Shown: piece after piece, positions 1-6,315 of the stretch
How the letters are laid out: each line of letters opens with the position of its first letter
Position numbering within the stretch: position 1 is the stretch's first letter
DNA from: a virus
Virus record (IMG/VR): IMGVR_UViG_3300047678_000431
Span: 1-64,000 of that record
Reading direction: 5' to 3' (one strand)
DNA: 64,000 nt
Translations under genes and position numbers: made by a program
The notes under the pieces: model-generated
What the model saw: only the letters and a program-made list of their open reading frames with translations
Database searches by the model: none
What the model was told of the DNA's origin: nothing

Positions 1-216
1 CCCCGGGCGGCGGTTCTCGATCCGACATACGATCGCGGCCTGAGCATCGAACGTGCCGTCTTCGCGCATTTCACTTATGCAAAATTTGCGCGAGGTGAAG
101 GGTTGTCGGAAACGTTTCAACTGTTGCGGCGATCGTGGATGCAGGCCGTGGCCGGTCAATCCCTCGCGTTCGACGCGTGTATGGAGACGGCGGCCGTTCT
201 CCTACAGTATTCCTAG
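1..216 (+). CDS. C-terminal end of an unidentified protein (partial)
   Basis: The first reading frame is open from base 1 to a TAG at 214-216 (71 residues) with codon use like the rest of the window. No start is visible because the gene begins before the window. The tail of the protein contains an AVFAHFTYAKFARGEG stretch and a hydrophobic end (ETAAVLLQYS). Its stop overlaps the stop of the leftward gene at 213-677 by two bases (sequence CTAG), a tight convergent arrangement that supports both genes. The family was not recognised. Confidence 0.55.
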   Translation, partial: PRAAVLDPTYDRGLSIERAVFAHFTYAKFARGEGLSETFQLLRRSWMQAVAGQSLAFDACMETAAVLLQYS

Positions 217-677
217 TGCGCGTGATGTTTCGCGAAATACGCCGGGGCGTTTGCGCAAAAGGTTTTCGGGGGGGTCGATCCTAGGCATCCGAAGACGACG
301 GCGATCGGGACCACGCGATTCGCGGGCGTGTAATAGTATCGCGTGATGAGTTCGTATCCACTGTCGGCAAAACGTTGCGGCGCAAGAGTCTTGCCGGTCG
401 CCGTCTTCCACGCCTGCCGGTAGTTCGCGGCGAGATAATCGAGTTCGTGCAACGCGGAATCTGAATCCGCATTGCGCCAGTCGTCGCCGGTTGTGATTGC
501 GTGCGTGCGTTCTTGCGTGCGTGCGTGCGTGCTTCCATACGAATGTTGATAGGCGGCCGATCCGACGGTTGTATAATCGAGAAGACCGGCCTGAGCGGAT
601 TGGTCCGCGATCGCGCTCGTCGCGCAGGTGAGAGAGAGAAGGGCCGTTGCAATCGTTGCCGTGATGATGTGTCGCAT
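213..677 (-). CDS. Small secreted protein with a GCGT-repeat-encoded segment
   Basis: 154 residues. The N-terminus reads as a Sec signal peptide: MRHIITATIATALLSLTCA followed by TSAIADQ, with cleavage likely after AIA. The start is supported by AAGGAG eight bases upstream. The middle carries a low-complexity His-Ala-Arg-Thr run (around residues 50-62) encoded by the GCGT-type DNA repeat at 499-533. The rest is mixed, with one Cys pair near the C-terminus. It lies 12 bases downstream of another exported protein (690-1082) and is probably co-transcribed with it. The function is unknown; an envelope or extracellular role is inferred only from the signal peptide. Confidence 0.7.
   Translation of the reverse strand: MRHIITATIATALLSLTCATSAIADQSAQAGLLDYTTVGSAAYQHSYGSTHARTQERTHAITTGDDWRNADSDSALHELDYLAANYRQAWKTATGKTLAPQRFADSGYELITRYYYTPANRVVPIAVVFGCLGSTPPKTFCANAPAYFAKHHAH
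499..533. repeat. GCGT-type dispersed repeat, copy a
   Basis: Tandem GCGT units interrupted by a TTCTT step, lying inside the coding region of the small secreted protein at 213-677. It is read on the minus strand as His-Ala-Arg-Thr repeats. It is one of six related copies in the window. Confidence 0.8.
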
Positions 678-689
678 ATGTCGATCTCC

Positions 690-1082
690 TTATCGTGCGC
701 GCCGGGCATAGTAGCGCCATTCGGCACTGTGATGGCCCTCGCCGTAGTATCCGCCGCGATGGTCCTCGCCGTACCGAGATGGTTCGTCTTGCCCGACGGC
801 GCCCCCTAAAACGGCCGTGATGACCGTTGCGACGATGCCGCCGACGGATACCCGCGCGGCCGGTGCCGGTGCGTATCCATCGCGATCGCGCCCGCGTTCT
901 TGGTTGTCTTGGTGATCGCGCCGGAAGTGTGCGAGTTCCGCGTCGCTCGGCATGTCGACCGGGCCGTTGTCTTGATATGCCGGTCGGTCCTCGTGTTCAT
1001 AGGCGAGGGCCGGATTGACGGCGGCAAGCATGCTGCCTGCGATGATGGCCGATCCGAGAATCATTCGAAGTGATGTGCGCAT
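690..1082 (-). CDS. Small exported Gly/Tyr/Asp-rich protein
   Basis: 130 residues from an ATG preceded by a strong AAGGAGG. A signal peptide is clear (MRTSLRMILGSAIIAGSMLA, then AVNPALAYEH, with cleavage likely after ALA). The mature part is charged (many Asp, Arg, His), with one short hydrophobic Gly-rich stretch (VGGIVATVITAVLGGAVG) that could sit in a membrane, and ends in a Gly/Tyr/His-rich tail. It is the first gene of a leftward unit with 213-677, transcribed from the promoter region at 1139-1176. The function is unknown. Confidence 0.72.
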   Translation of the reverse strand: MRTSLRMILGSAIIAGSMLAAVNPALAYEHEDRPAYQDNGPVDMPSDAELAHFRRDHQDNQERGRDRDGYAPAPAARVSVGGIVATVITAVLGGAVGQDEPSRYGEDHRGGYYGEGHHSAEWRYYARRAR

Positions 1083-1138
1083 GGTTTGCCTCCTTGGCAT
1101 TGCGCCAGGGCGTTTTCTGCGCCCGGCGATCTCCTGAA

Positions 1139-1176
1139 GATATTGTCTCACTTCTCACCGAGGCAAGCAAGCAACC
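1139..1176 (-). promoter_or_regulatory. Leftward promoter with TCACCGAGGC box (P1)
   Basis: On the minus strand the region has TTGCCT or TTGCTT as -35 candidates and CAATAT as a -10 (spacing 15 or 19). A TCACCGAGGCAA box lies over the -35 and a second TCTCAC lies next to the -10. It resembles the promoters at 2727-2756, 3905-3950, 5132-5174 and 5649-5692, but lacks the full palindrome. It would drive the two exported proteins at 213-1082. Confidence 0.5.
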
Positions 1177-1209
1177 GAACGAAAACGAAACAAAGGAAAG
1201 GAATCGTTT

Positions 1210-1250
1210 TTGTCGATACCCCCCCTATTCACTATTATGAATAAAGGGGT
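1210..1250 (+). promoter_or_regulatory. Rightward sigma70-like promoter with operator-like dyad
   Basis: TTGTCG at 1210-1215 and TATTAT at 1233-1238 are 17 bases apart. An imperfect dyad, CCCCTATTC ... GAATAAAGGGG (about 1222-1248), spans the -10 and the likely transcription start. It lies just before the regulator-like gene at 1261-2001, so autoregulation is plausible. Together with P1 it forms a divergent control region. Confidence 0.5.
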
Positions 1251-1260
1251 ACGGTTTTGC

Positions 1261-2001
1261 ATGCTCGTTACTGAAAAAATGTTCGAGGATCTTTCGAAGG
1301 ACGCTTTCGATATACTGAACGCCTTGGCAAAGAATCTCGCGCAATCTGATACGAAGTTTATTCCGATTCCGAAACAAGTTGATCTCGGCGCGCCACATCG
1401 AAAATACAAAGGCATTAACGAATTGATCGACCGTCGCTTAATTAGTAAACGCGGCGACGGACGCGGCGCCTCATATACGATCGTCGTCGATATTGACGCA
1501 GTGCAAAAGAAGATGCAAGAAGCGGTGGCGAAACGATTGATTGATTCGAAACCGAAACGCGAAATAATCCAGCTAGGGCCGCGCATTCACGATGACACGA
1601 AAAACCTTATGCAACCTCTAACAACGGTCGCCGAGGTGCAACAATTAACCAATCCGACGCACGTGCAACCTGTTTCGCGCGGCGGACATCTCCCGACGTT
1701 TTGGATCTTGAAAGATTTCGTCGAGATCGTTGAAAAGACGTCGAAACGAATGATGATGGACCGCACCGATACAATCAACAAAGAAATTCACAAACTAAAA
1801 ATCGACTTAATGAAAAACAATCAGTTGGACATGGAACATCTGACGATTCAAGAACTCGGACGGCTCAACTCGGAACGACGTCTCATGCGGCGCGACATCG
1901 CGGTTCAGGCCGTCAAAGAATGCGCGGCGATGCCGCAATTTAGTCGATACGATTGGACAAACATCGTCTCGGTTCACCCCGACGATTATTTGAACGATTA
2001 G
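1261..2001 (+). CDS. Winged-helix-like protein, putative regulator
   Basis: 246 residues from ATG 1261, with an AAAGGGG upstream; ATGs at 1210 and 1237 are possible but lack a ribosome binding site. The first ~85 residues look like a winged helix-turn-helix: a helical stretch (DAFDILNALAKNLA), a second (YKGINELIDRRLISKR) and a beta hairpin (GRGASYTIVVDID). The remainder is helical and charged. This resembles phage and plasmid Rep or regulator N-termini, but no family is assigned. It converges on the next gene with a four-base overlap. Its promoter carries a dyad, so it may control itself. Confidence 0.6.
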   Translation: MLVTEKMFEDLSKDAFDILNALAKNLAQSDTKFIPIPKQVDLGAPHRKYKGINELIDRRLISKRGDGRGASYTIVVDIDAVQKKMQEAVAKRLIDSKPKREIIQLGPRIHDDTKNLMQPLTTVAEVQQLTNPTHVQPVSRGGHLPTFWILKDFVEIVEKTSKRMMMDRTDTINKEIHKLKIDLMKNNQLDMEHLTIQELGRLNSERRLMRRDIAVQAVKECAAMPQFSRYDWTNIVSVHPDDYLND

Positions 2002-2240
2002 CCGAAAAGGTGCGTTTGTTCTTCGGGTTCGCCTAGCCGCGTCGCGCGGACGAATTCGAGATCGGATAACCAAGACGCCGAACGTTCAATCGTTTGTTGA
2101 ACCGCGACGTCGAATCCCTGGCCGTGGTTCTCTCCCTTGCAAATGCACGTGCATTCGGGATGCTTCGCGTCATAACATTGCGCATCGCAGCGGCCGAGGC
2201 ATTGCCCGCCGCTGCCGTATGCCGCAATGAGTGTCGCCAT
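1998..2240 (-). CDS. Cysteine-rich small phage protein
   Basis: 80 residues. A dense Cys/His cluster (CLGRCDAQCYDAKHPECTC, then ICKGENHGQG) suggests metal binding. Proteins with this C-x-x-x-C, CxCxC, NHG pattern are common among phages of actinobacteria and others, without a known role. The start overlaps the stop of the upstream gene (TAATG), so the two are translationally coupled. It is the last gene of the unit starting at 2686. Confidence 0.75.
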   Translation of the reverse strand: MATLIAAYGSGGQCLGRCDAQCYDAKHPECTCICKGENHGQGFDVAVQQTIERSASWLSDLEFVRATRLGEPEEQTHLFG

Positions 2241-2686
2241 TAGAACGCGACCTTGTGCATCGCGTTGCGAGCGATCTCGACGGGTGTATCGCCGTAGCAA
2301 TTCGACACGTCGGGATTCTCGCAAACGAACCGGGTGATAAAGTCGGCGGCCGTCTCGTCGTCGATCTCGCGGGTTGCGTTGATATACGCGCCGCAACGAT
2401 ACACGACCGGGCCGTCGGCGGTCATCACCATGTTACTGTCGCCGTACTCGGTCGACTCGTTTTGTCCGTCATAATGGGTCGAACCGACAAGACCGGCGGC
2501 AAGTGCCTCGACGGTATCGGTCGTCGGGCCGTTCGTGTAGCGAATGCTGATCGACGATCCCATTGAATACCGCGAGATCGAGACGGAGAATTTCGTCGCC
2601 GGGAACTCGGCCTTGAGGGCCTTGCGGATCATTTTCGCCGCGACTGCCGTGTCGAGTGAGGTCTTTGCGATCGTGAGTCCGTTCAT
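2240..2686 (-). CDS. Small early protein with an LPD29-like N-terminus
   Basis: 148 residues from an ATG behind AAGGAGCG. Residues ~1-60 (ending near SMGSSISIRYTNGP) fit the helix-plus-sheet pattern 'K.iR.aLKaeFP.tkFSV...' seen in small polyvalent-protein-associated domains (LPD29-like) of phages and plasmids. The C-terminal half is acidic and aromatic, with two to three Cys. The same K-x-x-R-x-ALK-x-x-P motif recurs in the 60-residue protein at 4928-5110. It is the first gene after the palindromic promoter at 2727-2756. Confidence 0.65.
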   Translation of the reverse strand: MNGLTIAKTSLDTAVAAKMIRKALKAEFPATKFSVSISRYSMGSSISIRYTNGPTTDTVEALAAGLVGSTHYDGQNESTEYGDSNMVMTADGPVVYRCGAYINATREIDDETAADFITRFVCENPDVSNCYGDTPVEIARNAMHKVAF

Positions 2687-2726
2687 GTCATTCGCTCCTT
2701 CATAGTGAGTGCCGTTCCGTGACCTT

Positions 2727-2756
2727 ATTATCTCACAGAGGCAATCACCGAGGCAA
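2727..2756 (-). promoter_or_regulatory. Leftward promoter with GAGGC boxes (P2)
   Basis: Minus strand: TTGCCT (2756-2751), 18 bases, GATAAT (2732-2727). A TCACAGAGGC box overlaps the spacer and a second TCACCGAGGC box overlaps the -35. It drives the genes at 1998-2686. Confidence 0.7.
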
Positions 2757-2773
2757 GGGACCAAGCGGAACCT

Positions 2774-3022
2774 TTACGATCGCTTTTCCGCCTTTATTGA
2801 TTCTTCGACATGTCGAATCGCTTCGTGTAAACACCCGGAAAGATGTGATGCCATCACGCCGAGTTGAGGCAATCCGCCCGACTTCTCGATCGCTTGATTG
2901 ATTAGCGTTTCCGCCTCTTTGAGGTCTTTCACGTGTTTCTTTCGAAGGCGGGTATTGAGGCCGAGGAGGACGCGCACATCGCCCCCAAGTCGCTCGGCCG
3001 GTGTCCATTCCCAGTCGGTCAC
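2774..3022 (-). CDS. Small helical early protein
   Basis: 82 residues with a GTG start that overlaps the upstream stop (GTGA). It is largely helical and amphipathic (RKKHVKDLKEAETLINQAIE). It has no recognised family. It is the last gene of the three-gene run 3539-2774. Confidence 0.6.
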   Translation of the reverse strand: MTDWEWTPAERLGGDVRVLLGLNTRLRKKHVKDLKEAETLINQAIEKSGGLPQLGVMASHLSGCLHEAIRHVEESIKAEKRS

Positions 3023-3279
3023 TTCGACGCCTGTGATTCACGCATCTCGGCGAGCATGTGATCCTTTTCGTCTTGAATCTTTGCGAGGTCGATCTCAAAG
3101 AATTCGGCGAGCAGTTGCTCGGTTGTTTGCGTCGTGCGAGTCCACCGGCCGTATGTTTGCTCGACCTCGCAAATTGCGAATCCCTTTTCGTTCTTCATCC
3201 AGTCGAGGAACTCGCCGATCGTTTGACTATGGTCCTTGACGTTGCGCATCTTGTCATGTTCGGGATAATGGTTTTGCAT
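3019..3279 (-). CDS. Small early phage protein
   Basis: 86 residues. The N-terminal part (SQTIGEFLDWMKNEKGFAIC, then EVEQ) followed by an acidic helix (TEQLLAEFFEIDLAKIQDEK) is typical of small phage proteins of unknown role; the 'F..YF.IDL.KI..EK..ML' pattern is recurrent in phage genomes. It is coupled to both neighbours by one- and four-base overlaps. Confidence 0.68.
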   Translation of the reverse strand: MQNHYPEHDKMRNVKDHSQTIGEFLDWMKNEKGFAICEVEQTYGRWTRTTQTTEQLLAEFFEIDLAKIQDEKDHMLAEMRESQASK

Positions 3280-3539
3280 TATGATTCATCTCCGGCATCC
3301 GAACAGAGTTTGCCCTTCGTCAATCGGCGAACGGTTGCCGGGCCTTTGGGATCTTCCTCGACATATGCGTCGAGTGATTCCCATTCTTTCGACGCATTGT
3401 AGAGGGCAAGGATCGTGCCGAGAGTGAGATCGTTCCAGTAGCTTTCTGAATGCCAGTCGCACCAATTCATGAGGTGCGCGGTTGTCTCGCGGGTAAGGTC
3501 TTCCGCCCGGCGCGGCATAAGGACGTCGACTGCGCTCAT
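3279..3539 (-). CDS. Small early protein, unknown
   Basis: 86 residues, first gene of a coupled three-gene run. Trp-rich middle (MNWCDWHSESYWNDLTLG) and acidic ends. No family was recognised. The gap to the upstream gene at 3553 is only 13 bases, so it probably reads from the palindromic promoter at 3905-3950. Confidence 0.6.
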   Translation of the reverse strand: MSAVDVLMPRRAEDLTRETTAHLMNWCDWHSESYWNDLTLGTILALYNASKEWESLDAYVEEDPKGPATVRRLTKGKLCSDAGDES

Positions 3540-3552
3540 GATGTTTCTCCTA

Positions 3553-3885
3553 TCAGCGGCGGCGGTTAAAAGTGACGAAAAGGCCGGTCATCTCTTCAAA
3601 GAGATCTTGCAGCATGTCGGCATAGACGCCCGCATGCGATTGAAGGGTCGTATATTCGCCCTTACGGACGCGCACGCTCTCGATGGTGTAAAGGTCGTCG
3701 TCGGTCAGCGTGACGCGGACGAAGGTCACGCGTTTGGGGTTTTGCCCGATGTGGATGCCGACGCCGTTGCCGGAGATGAAGACCTTCTTCGTGCCGGTCA
3801 GCAAGATGAACTGATTGCCGCCGAGTTGGCCCATGATCGTTTGTGCGATTTCTTTTTGTTCTGCTGCGCGTTCCGTTGCTTCCAT
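3553..3885 (-). CDS. Small early protein, unknown
   Basis: 110 residues from an ATG behind AAGGAG. A short N-terminal helix (ERAAEQKEIAQTIMGQLGGN) is followed by a beta-rich segment (FILLTGTKKVFISGNGVGIH) and a second beta/alpha part. The family resembles small 'QLGGNKF..MTGAK' proteins common in phages. It is the first gene after the perfect 14-base palindrome promoter. Confidence 0.65.
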   Translation of the reverse strand: MEATERAAEQKEIAQTIMGQLGGNQFILLTGTKKVFISGNGVGIHIGQNPKRVTFVRVTLTDDDLYTIESVRVRKGEYTTLQSHAGVYADMLQDLFEEMTGLFVTFNRRR

Positions 3886-3904
3886 GATGTCGCTCCTTCG
3901 TGTA

Positions 3905-3950
3905 GTGCCTCTGTGAGAATAGTATCTCACAGAGGCACCTAAGCAAGCAA
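3905..3950 (-). promoter_or_regulatory. Leftward promoter on a perfect palindrome (P3)
   Basis: Two 14-base arms, GTGCCTCTGTGAGA (3905-3918) and its exact complement (3925-3938), are separated by ATAGTA. On the minus strand GATACT (3926-3921) is the -10 and TTGCTT (3950-3945) the -35, spaced 18. A protein bound to the palindrome would cover the -10 and the start site. Confidence 0.75.
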
Positions 3951-3954
3951 GCGA

Positions 3955-4188
3955 CTACATCAAGGATTTACGATTCAGGCTTGCGGCCTGCGCTTTCCGA
4001 TGGCGTTTCGCGCAGGGTTTGCATTTCGTTTTTCCGGGGACGGCGGGCTCATCCGCGCAGGTCACGCATACGCCTTGCCGTTTAAGGCGCTGGTATCGCG
4101 TAAGGAGGTAGGACGCCGCGACGCTCATGCCGAGGCGATCCGCCCGTTTGCGCGCTTTCGCGACGACCTTGCTTCGAGCCGTTCCCAT
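3955..4188 (-). CDS. Small zinc-ribbon-like basic protein
   Basis: 77 residues, rich in Arg/Lys. Two CxxC pairs (CVTC and CKPC, about 14 residues apart) form a likely zinc ribbon near the middle. The protein at 27753-27950 has the same layout (CRDCC ... CAEC with a basic tail), so the two may be paralogues. It is downstream of the BrnT/BrnA-like genes on the same strand. Confidence 0.65.
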   Translation of the reverse strand: MGTARSKVVAKARKRADRLGMSVAASYLLTRYQRLKRQGVCVTCADEPAVPGKTKCKPCAKRHRKAQAASLNRKSLM

Positions 4189-4193
4189 GCCTG

Positions 4194-4364
4194 CTATGCG
4201 TGCGCGTGTTTTTTCGCAAACGCGGCGCGTGCTTCGGCCTCGACCTCGTGCATCGGGCGGCCATTGCGTGCGATCGCCTTACTGAAATCGTATTCAGCGG
4301 CCATGCCGTGAGCGTTAAGGCTGAAGTCGTCCGATGAATCGTTTGTCGTATTCATCACTTTCAT
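4194..4364 (-). CDS. BrnA-like short antitoxin candidate
   Basis: 56 residues if it starts at ATG 4364, overlapping the toxin-like gene by 50 bases; later ATGs at 4352 or 4304 would shorten it. It has the BrnA-like AAEYDFSKAIARNGRP motif but ends soon after (EVEAEARAAFAKKHAHA) and lacks the C-terminal ribbon-helix-helix typical of BrnA. It may therefore neutralise the toxin without acting as a repressor. The assignment rests on the motif and on position next to BrnT. Confidence 0.5.
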   Translation of the reverse strand: MKVMNTTNDSSDDFSLNAHGMAAEYDFSKAIARNGRPMHEVEAEARAAFAKKHAHA

Positions 4365-4668
4365 ATGATTCCGATTTCCGCGCCGAGATAAAACGCGGGA
4401 TAACTTTTCCAAAATGCTTGCGATTGACATATGTCACCGTGAGGTAAAGCGCGCGAGTGATTGATTTTCCGACGAATGTGTACCGCGTTTCGGTGCGATA
4501 TGTGCCGTCGGCATTTAGGATATATTCACCGTCGAGGATAATGTCGACATCCTCGGCGTCGATGATCAAGAGTCGTTTGTCCTGATAGGCTTCAAAGGCT
4601 TCTTTGAACGAAACGCCGTGATCACGAAGGTTCATTCGGGCCTTGATCGGGTCTTGAGCGTAATCCAT
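4315..4668 (-). CDS. brnT: BrnT-like toxin
   Basis: 117 residues. It matches the BrnT pattern from end to end: YAQDPIKARMNLRDHGVSF with EAFEAYQD (the N..HGVSF..A...D signature), R(Y)TFVGKS, LTVTYVNR, then IPRFISARKSESYESDEYDK (the R.ISAR...E...Y ending). BrnT is a ribonuclease-type toxin of type II systems, normally followed by BrnA, and here it is followed by a short BrnA-like gene. In a phage it could serve superinfection exclusion or persistence. Its promoter region (4672-4710) carries the same palindrome as the other early units. Confidence 0.75.
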   Translation of the reverse strand: MDYAQDPIKARMNLRDHGVSFKEAFEAYQDKRLLIIDAEDVDIILDGEYILNADGTYRTETRYTFVGKSITRALYLTVTYVNRKHFGKVIPRFISARKSESYESDEYDKRFIGRLQP

Positions 4669-4671
4669 GCC

Positions 4672-4710
4672 GTGCCTCCGTGCTATGTATATATTATATC
4701 ACAGAGGCAC
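4672..4710 (-). promoter_or_regulatory. Leftward promoter with imperfect palindrome (P4)
   Basis: TATAAT reads on the minus strand at 4698-4693. GTGCCTCCGTG (4672-4682) and CACAGAGGCAC (4700-4710) form the same palindrome as in the other early promoters, with one mismatch and a wider gap. No good -35 lies at the usual distance. The element precedes the BrnT-like gene. Confidence 0.6.
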
Positions 4711-4739
4711 CCCCGAGGGCGAGTAGGCAAGCCGATCCT

Positions 4740-4928
4740 TTACGATTGGTCGAATGGGGAGCACTCGACCGCCGGAACGCGCATGATCACGCCCTCGCCG
4801 AGGTCGATCTCGACCGTCTCGCCGTCAATGGCGACGAGCTTTCCCATGATGGCGCCTTCGTTCGTCGTAATGATGTCGCCAAGGTACAGGGGAGCGCCGA
4901 ACTCCCCGAAGATCATCTCATCGGGCAT
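4740..4928 (-). CDS. Small beta-rich early protein
   Basis: 62 residues, start coupled to the upstream stop by TAATG. The sequence (GAPLYLGDIITTNEGAIMGK, VAIDGETVEIDLGEGVIMRV) suggests a small beta-barrel of SH3 or similar type. The function is unknown. Confidence 0.6.
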   Translation of the reverse strand: MPDEMIFGEFGAPLYLGDIITTNEGAIMGKLVAIDGETVEIDLGEGVIMRVPAVECSPFDQS

Positions 4929-5110
4929 TACCGGGCCTCTTGCCACACGAAGACTTCGGTGCCGCCTTTGACCGGCCGCGTGTAGGCCGAGAATTCGCTT
5001 CCGGGGTATTTTGCCTTGAGCGCGTTGCGGACTTCTCCGGCCGTGATCTTCGTCGCGTAGATCTCATGAAGTGAGGGTTCGCGTGAGTCGATTTCTTTAA
5101 TGTCTCGCAT
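4928..5110 (-). CDS. Small early protein with LPD29-like motif
   Basis: 60 residues. Residues ~22-45 (ITAGEVRNALKAKYPGSEFS) match the N-terminal motif of the 148-residue protein at 2240-2686, followed by a short beta hairpin (TEVFVWQEAR). It is probably a single-domain relative of that protein. It is the first gene after the palindromic promoter at 5132-5174. Confidence 0.62.
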   Translation of the reverse strand: MRDIKEIDSREPSLHEIYATKITAGEVRNALKAKYPGSEFSAYTRPVKGGTEVFVWQEAR

Positions 5111-5131
5111 GATCGCGCTCCTTTGTGTGCC

Positions 5132-5174
5132 GCCTCTGTGATTCCATTATCTCACAGAGGCACATCGGGCGCAA
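5132..5174 (-). promoter_or_regulatory. Leftward promoter on a palindrome (P5)
   Basis: Minus strand: TTGCGC (5174-5169), 17 bases, GATAAT (5151-5146). GCCTCTGTGA (5132-5141) and TCACAGAGGC (5152-5161) are exact inverted repeats around the -10. Confidence 0.78.
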
Positions 5175-5191
5175 TCGACTATGGCAAGGCT

Positions 5192-5626
5192 TTACATTGC
5201 CGCCTTTGCGTGCGCGAGTCCGTCGCCTTCGCATTCGAAACATGTGCCGCCGTTGATATGTTTGAACGCGGCGATGATTCCGGCGCCCCCGCACCGTGCG
5301 CATTTGCCGTTCTCGACATATTCGTCCCGGATTGCCTTGCGGTTTTTGCGATATTCTGCGGCGGCACGCATTGACTTCGCGTGATTCGACTTGCGGCTTC
5401 CGAGCGTATCATACGATGATTGCCGTTCCGCGATCCCGATCGTCCGATAATGGTCGCCGTCGGCTTCGTCGATTAAGATGCAAACGAATTTCCAGGTTTT
5501 TGATTGATCGAGCGCGCGGGCGATCGCGTTTGCGAGATCCGTCTCGGTTTTGATTGTAAACCGATCCGTCTCCGCTGATCCGCCTTGTAGGTCCTGGGTC
5601 ACGAGAATCTTTACCGTACATTCCAT
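5192..5626 (-). CDS. Early protein with DnaJ-type zinc motif
   Basis: 144 residues. The N-terminal half is a mixed alpha/beta region; the C-terminal ~35 residues hold CARCGGAG and CFECEGDG, two CxxCxGxG-like knuckles as in DnaJ zinc domains. The middle is a basic helix (KSMRAAAEYRKNRKAIRDEY). It probably binds nucleic acid or protein through the zinc module. It is the only gene of the unit starting at promoter P6. Confidence 0.65.
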   Translation of the reverse strand: MECTVKILVTQDLQGGSAETDRFTIKTETDLANAIARALDQSKTWKFVCILIDEADGDHYRTIGIAERQSSYDTLGSRKSNHAKSMRAAAEYRKNRKAIRDEYVENGKCARCGGAGIIAAFKHINGGTCFECEGDGLAHAKAAM

Positions 5627-5648
5627 GTCATTCGCTCCTTCGCTGACC

Positions 5649-5692
5649 GCCTCTGTGATCTCATTATCTCACAGAGGCCATCACCGAGGCAA
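5649..5692 (-). promoter_or_regulatory. Leftward promoter on a palindrome (P6)
   Basis: Minus strand: TTGCCT (5692-5687), 18 bases, GATAAT (5668-5663). GCCTCTGTGA (5649-5658) and TCACAGAGGC (5669-5678) flank the -10, and TCACCGAGGC overlaps the -35 as in P2. Confidence 0.78.
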
Positions 5693-5774
5693 TCGCGGCG
5701 CGTATCGGGGGCGTAAAGTTTCCCGTCGATTATCCGATTCATTGATCGACTCGCATTTTTCTAGGAGAACCCTT

Positions 5775-6224
5775 ATGCCCGTGAATCCGACCTGGGCGAA
5801 TCATCCCGAGATTGCATCGTACTCATGGAGTGCTTCGCGTAACGGGATCACGTTCGCCGTTCAATACCCGCCCGACGCCGAGGAAACGCCCTTGCGCAAG
5901 GTCTTCACACCCGAACCGCGCGAAGATCATACCGTCTGGGTCGTGCCCGCCGGTGAATCCTTGCGCGTCGACGCAATTCCCGAACGCGACGGGTTGCCGC
6001 CTGCCGGATATGAATACGACTCGGGCGACAAGATGATATGGCAACATCGCGTTTTGAATACGTCGCTCACGGTATTCGAGGGCGCGCCGGAACAAAAGAT
6101 TCATTTCGAGACGCTGATCTTCGGCAAAGAAACCGCGAACGGCGACGTGCATATCACGCAGCTGTATCCCGACGGATCACGCATCGAACACAAATCGCTT
6201 GCGGAAGCGATGTCGGTTAACTAA
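5775..6224 (+). CDS. Unknown protein before the repeat-fibre block
   Basis: 149 residues from an ATG with AGGAG upstream. Beta-rich, acidic, Pro-rich middle (PAGESLRVDAIPERDGLPPA). No family was recognised. It stands alone between the leftward early block and a terminator at 6249-6293, on the opposite strand to the early genes. Confidence 0.6.
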   Translation: MPVNPTWANHPEIASYSWSASRNGITFAVQYPPDAEETPLRKVFTPEPREDHTVWVVPAGESLRVDAIPERDGLPPAGYEYDSGDKMIWQHRVLNTSLTVFEGAPEQKIHFETLIFGKETANGDVHITQLYPDGSRIEHKSLAEAMSVN

Positions 6225-6248
6225 ATCCCGCGCCTTCTCACCTGATCA

Positions 6249-6293
6249 AAAAGACGTTACGCCTGGCATATTGCCCGCGTGACGTCTTTTTTT
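6249..6293. terminator. Intrinsic terminator (usable both ways)
   Basis: AAAAGACGT-ACGC and GCGT-ACGTCTTTT arms (6249-6262 and 6277-6290), each interrupted by one base, with a T run on the plus strand and an A run at the other end. It separates 5775-6224 from the repeat-fibre block. Confidence 0.75.
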
Positions 6294-6315
6294 GTTGCCC
6301 TTTTGGAGATGCGAC

